NCBI GenBank assembly: GCA_019508105.1
Contig: JAEKMB010000299.1
Span: 1-11,078, forward strand
Source of the DNA: Alphaproteobacteria bacterium
GTDB taxonomy: Bacteria > Pseudomonadota > Alphaproteobacteria > Micropepsales > Micropepsaceae
Reading direction: 5' to 3'
Length of the DNA stretch: 11,078 bases
Shown here: positions 1 through 7,104 of the stretch, one piece after another
Numbering within the stretch: position 1 is the stretch's first letter
Layout of the letters: each line of letters starts with the position of its first letter
Program-made: the position numbers and the translations under genes
Notes under the pieces: model-generated
Seen by the model: the letters and a program-made list of their open reading frames with translations, nothing else
Told to the model about the DNA's origin: nothing
Database searches by the model: none

Positions 1-555
1 GGTTTCATGACCCAGCCAGGATTTGAGGAAGCGATAAGCTTCGCCGATGGAGACCCCAGTGTCGGGAATTTCCACCTTGATGTCGCCGCCCCAGTCGTTG
101 GCGTAGGAGCGCGCGGCGCGATTGGAATCGGTGGCGGTTTGCAGCTGGGACAGCTTGTCGGTCAATTGGCCGGCGATGGCCTGGCCAGTGAGACCCTTCG
201 CCGCCATGTCGGGCGGCACAGTGAAGCTTTCGATCACCAGCCCGTCACTGTGGGCGGCGTTCCACACCATCAGGCTGATGCCGGCGACCAGCGCCAGCAC
301 CAGCAGGCCAACGGATAATTCAAACACCGCCTTGGCCCAGCCGCTGAAGCGGCGCAGGCGGAAGTGTGAGATTTCATACGGATTGCGCTGGCGCATCTCC
401 TCCATCTGCAGATGGATCATGCGGCGCTGGTCGTCGAGAAACGCCCTCGCGTCTTCTCGGCTTGCCCCACCCAGAGCCATAGCCGTGGCGACGGGGTCAA
501 CGCCCGCGCCTACCCCTTCAGGACCGGTTGCGACCCCTGCGTTTTCCTCAGACAC
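1..555 (-). CDS. Membrane-anchored protein of unknown function, N-terminal part (cut by window edge)
   Basis: The reverse strand is open from a GTG at 555-553 to the left edge, giving 185 residues with no stop, so the C-terminus lies outside. The N-terminus (MSEENAGVATGPEG...) is Gly/Ala-rich and low in complexity. Residues 32-58 are charged and helix-prone with many Gln, Glu and Arg. A hydrophobic span at about residues 77-98 (VFELSVGLLVLALVAG...) is the only membrane segment, preceded by an Arg-rich stretch (RLRR), which suggests a cytoplasmic N-terminus. The remainder (about 100-185, with VESF-like VIESFTVPPDMA and GVSIGEAYRFLKSW) would be periplasmic. GTG is chosen because a G-rich Shine-Dalgarno stretch lies just before it and an in-frame TAG at 573-571 closes the frame upstream; ATG at 480 is a shorter alternative. 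From memory, similar N-termini occur in alphaproteobacterial proteins that carry TPR repeats further on, but no TPR is visible here, so no function is assigned. Confidence 0.72.
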   Translation of the reverse strand, partial: MSEENAGVATGPEGVGAGVDPVATAMALGGASREDARAFLDDQRRMIHLQMEEMRQRNPYEISHFRLRRFSGWAKAVFELSVGLLVLALVAGISLMVWNAAHSDGLVIESFTVPPDMAAKGLTGQAIAGQLTDKLSQLQTATDSNRAARSYANDWGGDIKVEIPDTGVSIGEAYRFLKSWLGHET

Positions 556-930
556 CCCGGCCCCCCAGCCCTATGTTTGGGGCCATTGAGGCAGATGGGA
601 ACTCTGCTGGCAATGAGGGTGCGATTTCGGACGGAAAGCGGCGCACTTCTGCGGTGCGAGGCTCCCCTTTCCGGTGGCGGAAGGCATCCGAAAGACGGTC
701 ACCTGGAATGTCCGCTTTGGGTCAGAAGCAGCCATTGGGCTGCCCTCGAACGAATGACCGCTTTGGGGGGTAAAGCGGACATTCAGCAGGTAGGGGGCGA
801 ATGACCGCTTTTGACCCAAAGCGGACATTCGCAGTCGGTTAACGTTTTTCGATGCCCAAGGGCGCTGTCTGCCAAGTCGACATTTTGTCAGTTAACTACT
901 GTTGGATAACGGCTGCGCTGCCTTCGCGAT
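556..930. other. Intergenic region, 375 bp, no gene
   Basis: I find no credible gene between the esterase stop and the start of the leftmost protein. Open frames here are products of the palindromic repeat at 706-832. The part at 833-930 is relatively AT-rich and carries two GTTAAC sites (838-843 and 891-896, the second within the 8-bp palindrome AGTTAACT). It could hold the promoter of the leftmost gene, but I see no convincing -35/-10 pair. Confidence 0.6.
706..832. repeat. Dispersed palindromic intergenic repeat ('MSALGQKR' type)
   Basis: A 19-bp perfect inverted repeat bounds the element: 706-724 (GAATGTCCGCTTTGGGTCA) and its exact reverse complement at 812-830. The 13-bp core GAATG[T/A]CCGCTTT occurs five times: forward at 706-718, 752-764 and 799-811, reverse at 772-784 and 818-830. 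This makes two further hairpins. One is 752-784, with 13-nt arms, one mismatch and a 7-nt GGGGGGT loop. The other is 797-832, with 15-nt arms, one mismatch and a 6-nt loop. Read from 828 on the reverse strand the element begins MSALGQKRSFAPY. I recognise this as the spurious peptide often annotated from a dispersed repeat in alphaproteobacteria. No transposase is present, so it is best read as a non-autonomous palindromic repeat. The 797-832 hairpin lies about 100 nt past the esterase stop and may end or protect that transcript. Confidence 0.75.
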
Positions 931-2127
931 CTATTGAAATAGCGATAGCGGAACGGCGGCGGCCAAGGCGCGATAGCCGGCTGGTGACAAATGCAGACCG
1001 TCGCCGGAATCATAAGCCGGCGCCAGGTGATCGGGGCGGGCAGGATCGCGTACCACGGCATCAAAATCCAATACCGCGTCGAAATTGGCGCGAATCCAAG
1101 CGTTCAACGCGATGCGGTCCGCTTCGTTTATGGCTTTGGGGTGATAGGGCCCGCAGTCCATGAAAGGCGTGATGGTGCTGCCATAGACCTTGATACCCGC
1201 ACTGTGCGCCTTGGCGATCATCTGGCTATAGGCGGTCGCGAGCTGGCGTACCAAGTCGTCATGCATGGCCACGGACTTGGTACCTTCCGGATCGAAAGTG
1301 CCAATATCGTTGATGGCTTCGAACGCGATCAGCCAGCGCACACCGGGCTGGGCCAGCACGTCGCGGTCGAAGCGGCTCAACGCATTAGGCCCCAGTCCGT
1401 CCAGCAGGACACGACCCCCTCCGATACCATGATTTAGCACGCCGACTTTCCGCTTCGCCGTGGCGAGGCGTTCCGCCAGCGCATCAGTCCAGCGATCGTT
1501 GCCATTAGTGGTGGAACCGCGGCCGTCGGTGATGGAGTCGCCCAGCGCCACCACCGCGGCACCGCCCGCCACCAACACATCGATGCCCGCGATGACGAAC
1601 CAATGGTCGAATGTCATCGCGCTGGGCAAGGCCGCATCGGACACATGATTTCCGGGCAACAGGTATGATGTGGTGCGCGAACCGGGATGGCTGGTTTGCT
1701 GGATCGGCGCCGTATCAAGGTGCAGGCTGATCGCGATATCGGCGCCCATCAATTTCACAGGATCGGAAACATATTCTGCGCCCGGCGGAATCGTAACGTC
1801 CTCTTGCCCCGCGAAATACAGTGCCGTATCGCTACCGGCGATGATCCGGTCGCTGCCGGGCGCCGCAACGCGCGCGATGCGCGCCCGCGTGATGTGTAAG
1901 GGTGTGACACCGAAGGCATTAGACAGCCGCACGCGCAAGGAGCGTCCGTTAAGGGACAGGTGCACCGTTTGGCGGAGAGTCGCGTCGTCCAGAGCATGAG
2001 CGGGAAGGGCATTGTGCTCTTCCGGAATCTGCTGGGATGTCGCCCAACTTCCCACCCAGACCGGGGCAGCCACTGCCGGGCTCGCCAGCAACACGGCCAT
2101 TATGAACGCCGCAACTGCGCGCACCAT
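931..2127 (-). CDS. Exported SGNH/GDSL-family esterase
   Basis: A 398-residue secreted hydrolase. Residues 1-20 form a signal peptide ending AVA before APVWVGSWATS. An N-terminal beta-rich region (about 25-170) precedes the SGNH catalytic domain. Its blocks are in order: GDSITDG at 196-202 with nucleophile Ser198, GIGGGR at 234-239 with oxyanion Gly, AINDIG at 271-276 with oxyanion Asn273, and DGLH at 376-379 with catalytic Asp376 and His379. All four catalytic residues are present, so the enzyme should be active in the periplasm or outside the cell. The layout resembles XynE-like and other carbohydrate-active acetylesterases, and a uronate uptake locus next door fits removal of acetyl or similar esters from plant polysaccharide; the substrate is inferred. 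Block III reads AIND where the family usually has GxND. ATG at 2127 is preceded by GAGG at a 5-nt spacing. The gene is divergent from the LacI gene. Confidence 0.88.
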   Translation of the reverse strand: MVRAVAAFIMAVLLASPAVAAPVWVGSWATSQQIPEEHNALPAHALDDATLRQTVHLSLNGRSLRVRLSNAFGVTPLHITRARIARVAAPGSDRIIAGSDTALYFAGQEDVTIPPGAEYVSDPVKLMGADIAISLHLDTAPIQQTSHPGSRTTSYLLPGNHVSDAALPSAMTFDHWFVIAGIDVLVAGGAAVVALGDSITDGRGSTTNGNDRWTDALAERLATAKRKVGVLNHGIGGGRVLLDGLGPNALSRFDRDVLAQPGVRWLIAFEAINDIGTFDPEGTKSVAMHDDLVRQLATAYSQMIAKAHSAGIKVYGSTITPFMDCGPYHPKAINEADRIALNAWIRANFDAVLDFDAVVRDPARPDHLAPAYDSGDGLHLSPAGYRALAAAVPLSLFQ

Positions 2128-2150
2128 TTTCGCCTCGATCTATGCGACAC

Positions 2151-2178
2151 AGTATCGTTACAGGCAACGCGCGGTAAA
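2151..2178 (-). promoter_or_regulatory. Candidate sigma70-type promoter of the esterase gene
   Basis: On the reverse strand TTTACC (2178-2173) and GATACT (2156-2151) are 16 nt apart, each matching 4 of 6 consensus bases, and would start transcription about 15-20 nt before the esterase ATG. The imperfect palindrome GTATCGTTAC (2152-2161) overlaps the -10 and could be an operator. Both are weak, unaided reads. Confidence 0.3.
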
Positions 2179-2445
2179 GAGCAGTCCATCATTCGGTTGA
2201 GCGGTCAGGGGTATGATCCGCTGTGCAGAAGTGGTTCGGCTCCCGGCCGGCGAGACAGTTATCCCAGCGGTGTGGCGCGTCATAAGTGCGCGGTCTTTTA
2301 GGCCAAGCGAGGCTTTGCGCGGCGCGCCATCAGCCTTTGCGGCGATCGAAGGTCCGGATTCAAACAACTTCCTGCAAAACCATATCCATCGCGATACAAA
2401 AGCCCCATGTTTATTTCGTTGAAGGTTTGCTAGGACTGACGCTTC

Positions 2446-2453
2446 AGGAGAGG
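2446..2453 (+). promoter_or_regulatory. Ribosome binding site deciding the TTG start of the LacI regulator
   Basis: AGGAGAGG lies 3 nt before TTG at 2457, with the GGAG core 6 nt from the start. This is by far the best translation signal in the area. It places the start 18 residues before the helix-turn-helix helices, where LacI-family proteins normally begin. The in-frame ATG at 2286 would add 57 residues of unrelated sequence. Confidence 0.75.
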
Positions 2454-2456
2454 CCG

Positions 2457-3527
2457 TTGGCTCACAAAAATACACGCCGCAGCGGCAAGGTGGTCACCAT
2501 CCGTGATGTGGCGCGCCACGCCGGCGTCTCACCCATGACTGTGTCACGCGTGATCAATTCGGAAACCAATGTGCGCGAGGAGACGCGCGCGAAAGTGGCC
2601 AAGTCGATCAAGAGCCTACGTTATTCCCCCAACCTGGCGGCTCGCAGCCTCGCCAGCGCTGACACAGTGCATATTGGTTTTCTGTACGCCAATTCGACCG
2701 CATCCTACCTTAGCGAGTTGTTGCTTGGAAGTCTCGAACAGTCCAGCCTTAGCGGTTGTCAGCTTGTGCTGGAGCGGTGCGACGATCTGGAAACCGAGCG
2801 CAAGTCAATTCAGCGCATGGTTGCAGGCGGGGTTGACGGCGTAATTCTGCCGGCGCCGCTCTGTGATTCCGAGGATGCGTTGAAGACGGTGGTCTTAGCC
2901 AAGATTCCGGCTGTGCTGGTCACGGCCGGCCGGCCGGCACCGTATTTTTCGGCCGTCTCCGTGAACGATTTTGAGGCCGCGCGCGAAATGACCCGGCATT
3001 TGTTGAGCTTGGGCCACAAGCGAATAGCCTTCATCAATGGCCATCCGGGACACAGCGCCTCGGCTGAGCGCTTTCGGGGCTTTATGGAAGGCATGACCGA
3101 AGCTGGCCTGGAAGTCGGCGCCGACCAGGTGGCGCAGGGCTTCTTTACCTACCGGTCCGGATTGAAGGCTGCCGAGCGTTTGCTGACAAACGGTTTTAGC
3201 CCGACAGCCATCTTTGCGTCCAACGACGAGATGGCTGCGGCCACCATGTTCGTCGCCCACCGCAAGGACCTGGACGTTCCGGCCCATCTGTCCGTCGCCG
3301 GATTCGACGATACGCCGCTCGCCACCATGATCTGGCCGGAACTTACCACGGTGCGCCGGCCGATCTCCGAAATGGCACGCGAAGCGGTGCGGTTGCTGAT
3401 TGAACAAGTGCGCGCGAGGCGGTCCGGCAAAGCGCTGATGCCTGAACACAAGATCATGAATTTTACCCTGGTCAAGCGAGGATCCTCCGCCCGGGCGCCG
3501 GCAACAAAGCGCCTTACGAAGGCTTGA
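2457..3527 (+). CDS. LacI-family transcriptional regulator
   Basis: A 356-residue LacI/GalR repressor, normal family length. The N-terminal helix-turn-helix is at about residues 14-34 (TIRDVARHAGVSPMTVSRVI). The hinge helix follows at 56-66 (YSPNLAARSLA), the canonical minor-groove-reading segment. The periplasmic-binding-protein-like effector domain takes the rest, with the typical ASNDEMA at 254-260 and AGFDDTPLA at about 281-289. It should act as a dimer in the cytoplasm, releasing DNA on binding a sugar or sugar acid. Its position between the esterase and the TonB receptor, next to the uronate genes, suggests it regulates this locus, and the inducer is probably a hexuronate or an oligosaccharide containing one. 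The paired operator before the receptor gene (3643-3666) is its likely target. Exact specificity cannot be read. The start is TTG, chosen for its strong ribosome binding site; a longer form from ATG at 2286 is unlikely. Confidence 0.9.
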   Translation: MAHKNTRRSGKVVTIRDVARHAGVSPMTVSRVINSETNVREETRAKVAKSIKSLRYSPNLAARSLASADTVHIGFLYANSTASYLSELLLGSLEQSSLSGCQLVLERCDDLETERKSIQRMVAGGVDGVILPAPLCDSEDALKTVVLAKIPAVLVTAGRPAPYFSAVSVNDFEAAREMTRHLLSLGHKRIAFINGHPGHSASAERFRGFMEGMTEAGLEVGADQVAQGFFTYRSGLKAAERLLTNGFSPTAIFASNDEMAAATMFVAHRKDLDVPAHLSVAGFDDTPLATMIWPELTTVRRPISEMAREAVRLLIEQVRARRSGKALMPEHKIMNFTLVKRGSSARAPATKRLTKA

Positions 3528-3574
3528 CTGATTTCGAGCCCCTTCCAGGCCCTCGTCGCCTTCTTGCAACCGGA

Positions 3575-3605
3575 TGACGCTGGTGCGTCAATGCTGCGTC
3601 GCAGC
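3575..3605 (+). terminator. Two tandem hairpins after the LacI gene, possible terminator
   Basis: TGACGC-TGGT-GCGTCA (3575-3590, perfect 6-bp stem) is followed by GCTGC-GTC-GCAGC (3593-3605, 5-bp stem), starting 47 nt after the stop codon. No T tract follows, so this is not a canonical intrinsic terminator, but it sits between the lacI stop and the next promoter. Confidence 0.25.
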
Positions 3606-3642
3606 GACACTCGATTAGTGCCCTCACTCTCCCCCATGTTCG

Positions 3643-3666
3643 ATAAGCGCTACCGGTAGCGCTCCC
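3643..3666 (+). promoter_or_regulatory. Paired LacI-family operator upstream of the TonB receptor
   Basis: An 18-bp perfect palindrome, AGCGCTACCGGTAGCGCT, occupies 3646-3663. It can be read as two abutting 12-bp sites: ATAAGCGCTACC (3643-3654) and GGTAGCGCTCCC (3655-3666). The second differs by one base from GGTAGCGCTACC, a CG-centred palindrome of the type bound by LacI-family regulators in alpha- and gammaproteobacteria; the first matches 9 of 12. It ends 8 bp before the candidate -35 at 3675. The LacI gene immediately upstream is the obvious candidate to bind it. Confidence 0.65.
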
Positions 3667-3674
3667 ATCCTGTC

Positions 3675-3703
3675 TTGACGGCGTGGGACATCAGGGATAT
3701 TTC
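3675..3703 (+). promoter_or_regulatory. Candidate promoter of the TonB receptor gene
   Basis: TTGACG (3675-3680) and TATTTC (3698-3703) are 17 nt apart; the -35 is a strong match and the -10 a moderate one. Transcription from about 3710 would leave an ~85-nt leader containing a small hairpin, GACGG-GGAAA-CCGTC. The leader ends in the strong Shine-Dalgarno GGAGGGAG at 3781-3788, 7 nt before ATG. Confidence 0.45.
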
Positions 3704-3795
3704 TGAAAATAATGTGACCGGTACCATAGACTGGCGCACCGGACGGGGAAACCGTCGGATCGAAAAGCCGCAAGGCACCAGGAGGGAGAATTACC

Positions 3796-6700
3796 ATGTA
3801 TCAGACAGCCGGAATCCGTTTTGCCCGCACCAAGGTCATGCTGATGGGCGGGGGCATGCTCGGCGCCATGTTAATGGTGGCCCCTTCGGTCGCCCTGGCC
3901 CAGGCGGTGGCGGCCAATAACGTGGAAACCGTGACGGTCACCGGTTATGCCGCGTCGCTGCAAAAGGCTACCGAGGCCAAGCGCGATTCCACCAACTTCG
4001 TCGATACAGTCTTTGCCGAGGATATCGGAAAATTCCCTGATACCAACATCGCCGAATCCCTCAATCGCATCCCCGGCGTCACCATCAGCCGTGAAATCGA
4101 CGGCGAAGGCGTTAATGCTTCGATCCGCGGCTTGGGCACCAGCTTCACCAAGGTCACGCTCAACGGGTCCAATGTGGCGGTGGCGTCAACCGGCGCGACC
4201 GATAACGCCAATGCCAACCGCGAAGTGGACCTGAACTGGTTCCCCACCGAACTCTTCACCCAATTGTCGGTCGCCAAGTCGCCCACCGCCGACATGCTGG
4301 AAGGCGGCGCGGCCGGCAACATCAACCTGCGCAGCGCCCGGCCCTTCGATCATGAAGGCTTCCGCATCACCTACAATCTGCAAGGCAGCAAATACAGCGC
4401 CTCCAGCTCCATGGGCGAACGCGGTGCGCTGATCATCAGCGACACCTGGGGCAGCTTCGGCGCCCTGATCGGCGTTGCCGGGGTGCAGAACAAGATCTTC
4501 ACTAAGGGCTGGGAAGACGGCAATGCCGGTTGGGGGTCGCCTGGCCCCTTGACCGCGACGCAGTGCCCGGCAGCAAACTGCGATACATTGGGTGCGAATT
4601 TTTATGCGCTTCCCGCCACTGTCCCCGCGAATGTGACCACCGGTGGCTTGGTGCCGGGCGAAACCCTGACCGGCGCGCGCCTGTCCCAGCTCAATCCCGG
4701 CCTGACGCCGCAGCAGATTTCCAATATCCTGCTGCCGCGCCTGGGCCGCAGCATGTATGAGCGCGGCAGCCGTGACCGTTTTAACGGCGTGGCCAGCTTT
4801 GAATGGCGCCCCACCGAAGATCTGCATTTCTATCTCGATATGGTCGGCGGACGCGCTTACAATGACATGGATCGCAGCGATCTTGCCCTGGGTGTGCGCG
4901 CCGGCAATGGCGCGCAACCGCTCATTCCCATTAATGTCGTGCTGGATCCGCTTTCCCAGACACAGATTGGGCAGGGGGCCACTCCCAGCGCGGGCATCGG
5001 CGGCGTGGTGCAAAGCGGCACCTTTGCCAATGCCCAGTTCCATTCCGAAGCCCGTCCCTACAAGGAGAATGGGGACTTTTTCAGCATCAACCCAGGCGGC
5101 AGCTGGCACATCAATGATTTGATGAATCTGGAATTCCAAGCCAATGCCAGCCGCAGCCATTTCTTCCGCGATTCCCCGACCTATATGGTGGTGACATGCC
5201 CCAGCGGCGGCAACGCAACCGGCGTGCCCGGTTGCGCGGCGCCCGCGGGCGGCGTTTTTGCCACCTTCAACAATCCGCCCGGCGCGGCCTTCCCCATCAT
5301 CACGCCCAGCATCGACATCAACAATCCGGCCAATTTCCAGTGGAACAACGGCCGCACCAATTTGCAGGATGAAAAGCGCTTCACCCAGACTTCAGGCGCG
5401 CATGTTGATTTCACCTGGGGCGGCAGTCGTATCGCGCTGAAAGTCGGCGCCGCCTATGACTCGGCTTTCCGCGCCATCACGGCGATCGATGGTTCCCAGA
5501 TCATGCAAAACGCGGTGTGCGGCGACAATCCCAACGTCTTCCTGCCACCGCCCAATACCCAGCCGGTCTGCAGGGGCCTGAATGTGGCCGGCAATATCGC
5601 CACTGTGAACGCGGCGTCGCCGGGACAGAGCCCAACTTATCCAGGTTACGGGACGGGCTACAGTGCTGGCTTCCCCGCCTTTAATTACGGCGGCTCGCTG
5701 GTACCGCAATCGGCGGTGGCCGGCTTCATCAAGCAAGGGCCCACCGGCTTCATCACCGAGGATTACGCCGCTCTGGCGGCCGCCAGCAATTACTATGCCA
5801 TCGACCGCGCCGCCATCAACTCGGTTGCCAATGCTCATGCCGGTGTGACCGAAACCTATCCCTTTGCGGTCGGTGCGACCAGCGGCGGAAATTCCGGCAC
5901 CATCCAGGAAAATGTCTATAGCTGGTACGGCGAAGTCGCCGGCACCGAGCCGATCCATGGCCACAATCTGCGCTACAATCTGGGCCTGCGCTTTGTCGAG
6001 ACCCATCAGTACATCACCTCTCCGGTGACGATCGTGGATCCACGCAACTCCACACTCACAGATGGCGGCCTGTATCCCAACACCTTCAAATTCGCCACCC
6101 AGACCAAGGAATATGGCACCTTCCTGCCGTCCATCAACGCGGTCTATGAGGTGACGGACGACTTCCAGGTTCGCGGCTCTCTGTCGCGCACCATGACCCG
6201 GGCCAATCCCAACCAGATGATCTCCGGCGTGAATTTCGGTGACGTCACGGCCCAGGCGATCACCTTGGGCAATCCGCAGCTCAAGCCCTTTTACTCCAAC
6301 AATATCGATGTCGGTTTCGAACTCTATACCGGCGGCGCCGGCTATTTCGGCTTTACGGCGTTCCGCAAGGGCGTGTCGGGCTTTCCCATCCAGCAGAACA
6401 CCACCCAGCCTTTCTCCTATCTGCAGCAGTTCGGCATCAACTACAACACCCTGACGCCCGGCCAGCAGCTGGCAATACAGGGACGTGGCTGCTCGTCGGA
6501 CGCCAATTGCGCAGCCCAGATCACCGTGACGCAGAATATCAATGCGTCAGGCATGCTCACCATCAACGGCCTGGAACTGGATTATGTCCAGCCGCTGGAC
6601 TTCCTGCTGGACGATTACGGTCTGCCGGGCTTTGGTTTCACCGGCAACCTGACCCTTCTGGACCAGAAGAGCTCAGGGTCGGCGCCGACCTTCGCCACCG

Positions 6701-7083
6701 GCGTCCCGCCGATGAGCTATAACGTCACCGGTTATTACGACCATAACGGCATCTCGGTTCGCTTGTCCTATGTGTGGAACGACACGGCCTATGCTTCGGG
6801 CTCCAATTCCCAGAGTCTGTGCCTGCCCAACACCAACGCATCGGTGTCTGGTTGCCCCCAGGGCGCGTATCTTTTCCAAAAGTCCTATGGCCAGGCCGAC
6901 TTCTCCAGCAGTGTGCGCCTGTCCAATTTTCTGGGCGACATTCCCACCGATCCGGAACTCACCTTCGACGTGCAGAACCTGTTCAATTCCAAGCTGCGCG
7001 CCTATGACCAGTGGGTCACCGCCACGCACAATTATTATGACCAGGGTCAGGTCGTTATCTTCGGCGTCAGGGGCACCTGGTAA
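3796..7083 (+). CDS. TonB-dependent outer-membrane receptor (Xanthomonas/Caulobacter type)
   Basis: A 1095-residue outer-membrane active transporter. Residues 1-35 form a signal peptide with positive charges, a Met/Gly-rich hydrophobic core and ALA before QAVAANN. A TonB-box-like VETVTVTGY lies at 43-51. The plug domain (about 52-180) shows the family signature: AKRDSTNFVDTVFAEDIGKF, then PDTNIAESLNRIPGV and ASIRGLG. The rest is a 22-strand-type barrel ending in the aromatic VIFGVRGTW expected for BamA-dependent assembly. The family imports bulky substrates, often plant oligosaccharides, using proton motive force via TonB-ExbBD. Adjacent uronate genes suggest a glucuronate- or galacturonate-containing ligand, which is inference. 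The mature chain has exactly ten cysteines in five close pairs (257/262, 468/480, 575/592, 899/905, 1009/1020), probably disulfides in surface loops. Start ATG has GGAGGGAG upstream. A LacI-type operator and promoter lie in the 268-bp leader. The gene ends 21 bp from the convergent uxuB-like gene. Confidence 0.95.
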   Translation: MYQTAGIRFARTKVMLMGGGMLGAMLMVAPSVALAQAVAANNVETVTVTGYAASLQKATEAKRDSTNFVDTVFAEDIGKFPDTNIAESLNRIPGVTISREIDGEGVNASIRGLGTSFTKVTLNGSNVAVASTGATDNANANREVDLNWFPTELFTQLSVAKSPTADMLEGGAAGNINLRSARPFDHEGFRITYNLQGSKYSASSSMGERGALIISDTWGSFGALIGVAGVQNKIFTKGWEDGNAGWGSPGPLTATQCPAANCDTLGANFYALPATVPANVTTGGLVPGETLTGARLSQLNPGLTPQQISNILLPRLGRSMYERGSRDRFNGVASFEWRPTEDLHFYLDMVGGRAYNDMDRSDLALGVRAGNGAQPLIPINVVLDPLSQTQIGQGATPSAGIGGVVQSGTFANAQFHSEARPYKENGDFFSINPGGSWHINDLMNLEFQANASRSHFFRDSPTYMVVTCPSGGNATGVPGCAAPAGGVFATFNNPPGAAFPIITPSIDINNPANFQWNNGRTNLQDEKRFTQTSGAHVDFTWGGSRIALKVGAAYDSAFRAITAIDGSQIMQNAVCGDNPNVFLPPPNTQPVCRGLNVAGNIATVNAASPGQSPTYPGYGTGYSAGFPAFNYGGSLVPQSAVAGFIKQGPTGFITEDYAALAAASNYYAIDRAAINSVANAHAGVTETYPFAVGATSGGNSGTIQENVYSWYGEVAGTEPIHGHNLRYNLGLRFVETHQYITSPVTIVDPRNSTLTDGGLYPNTFKFATQTKEYGTFLPSINAVYEVTDDFQVRGSLSRTMTRANPNQMISGVNFGDVTAQAITLGNPQLKPFYSNNIDVGFELYTGGAGYFGFTAFRKGVSGFPIQQNTTQPFSYLQQFGINYNTLTPGQQLAIQGRGCSSDANCAAQITVTQNINASGMLTINGLELDYVQPLDFLLDDYGLPGFGFTGNLTLLDQKSSGSAPTFATGVPPMSYNVTGYYDHNGISVRLSYVWNDTAYASGSNSQSLCLPNTNASVSGCPQGAYLFQKSYGQADFSSSVRLSNFLGDIPTDPELTFDVQNLFNSKLRAYDQWVTATHNYYDQGQVVIFGVRGTW

Positions 7084-7104
7084 CACGACGCGCGGGTCGG
7101 TCCC

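Larger units (their letters stand above)
2128..2456. other. Divergent intergenic region between esterase and lacI-type gene
   Basis: This 329-bp gap separates two divergently transcribed genes and must hold promoters for both. An esterase promoter candidate lies at 2151-2178. For the regulator I found no clear -35/-10 pair, only the strong ribosome binding site at 2446-2453. Open frames crossing the region have no ribosome binding sites and no recognisable protein. No riboswitch or RNA gene is apparent, and there is no copy of the GGTAGCGC operator found upstream of the receptor. Confidence 0.5.

Noticed and set aside
571..828. Reverse-strand open frame of 85 codons beginning MSALGQKR
   Set aside because: It is generated by the palindromic repeat, has no ribosome binding site and overlaps the start of the leftmost gene. 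This peptide is a well-known over-annotation.
2286..2456. N-terminal extension of the LacI regulator from ATG 2286
   Set aside because: The 57 added residues resemble no LacI sequence, while TTG at 2457 has an excellent Shine-Dalgarno and gives the normal family N-terminus.
2920..2942. CCGG-rich tandem (GGCCGGCCGGC) within the LacI gene as a regulatory repeat
   Set aside because: It encodes ordinary residues (TAGRPAP) in the expected place of the effector domain and is explained by GC-rich codon use.
4186..5160. Reverse-strand open frame of 324 codons inside the receptor gene
   Set aside because: It is rich in Ala, Gly and His, lacks any family motif and lies antisense to an unmistakable TonB receptor; long antisense frames are expected in high-GC DNA.
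7084..7104. Bidirectional terminator between the convergent receptor and uxuB-like genes
   Set aside because: The 21-bp gap shows no stem-loop with T tract on either strand.
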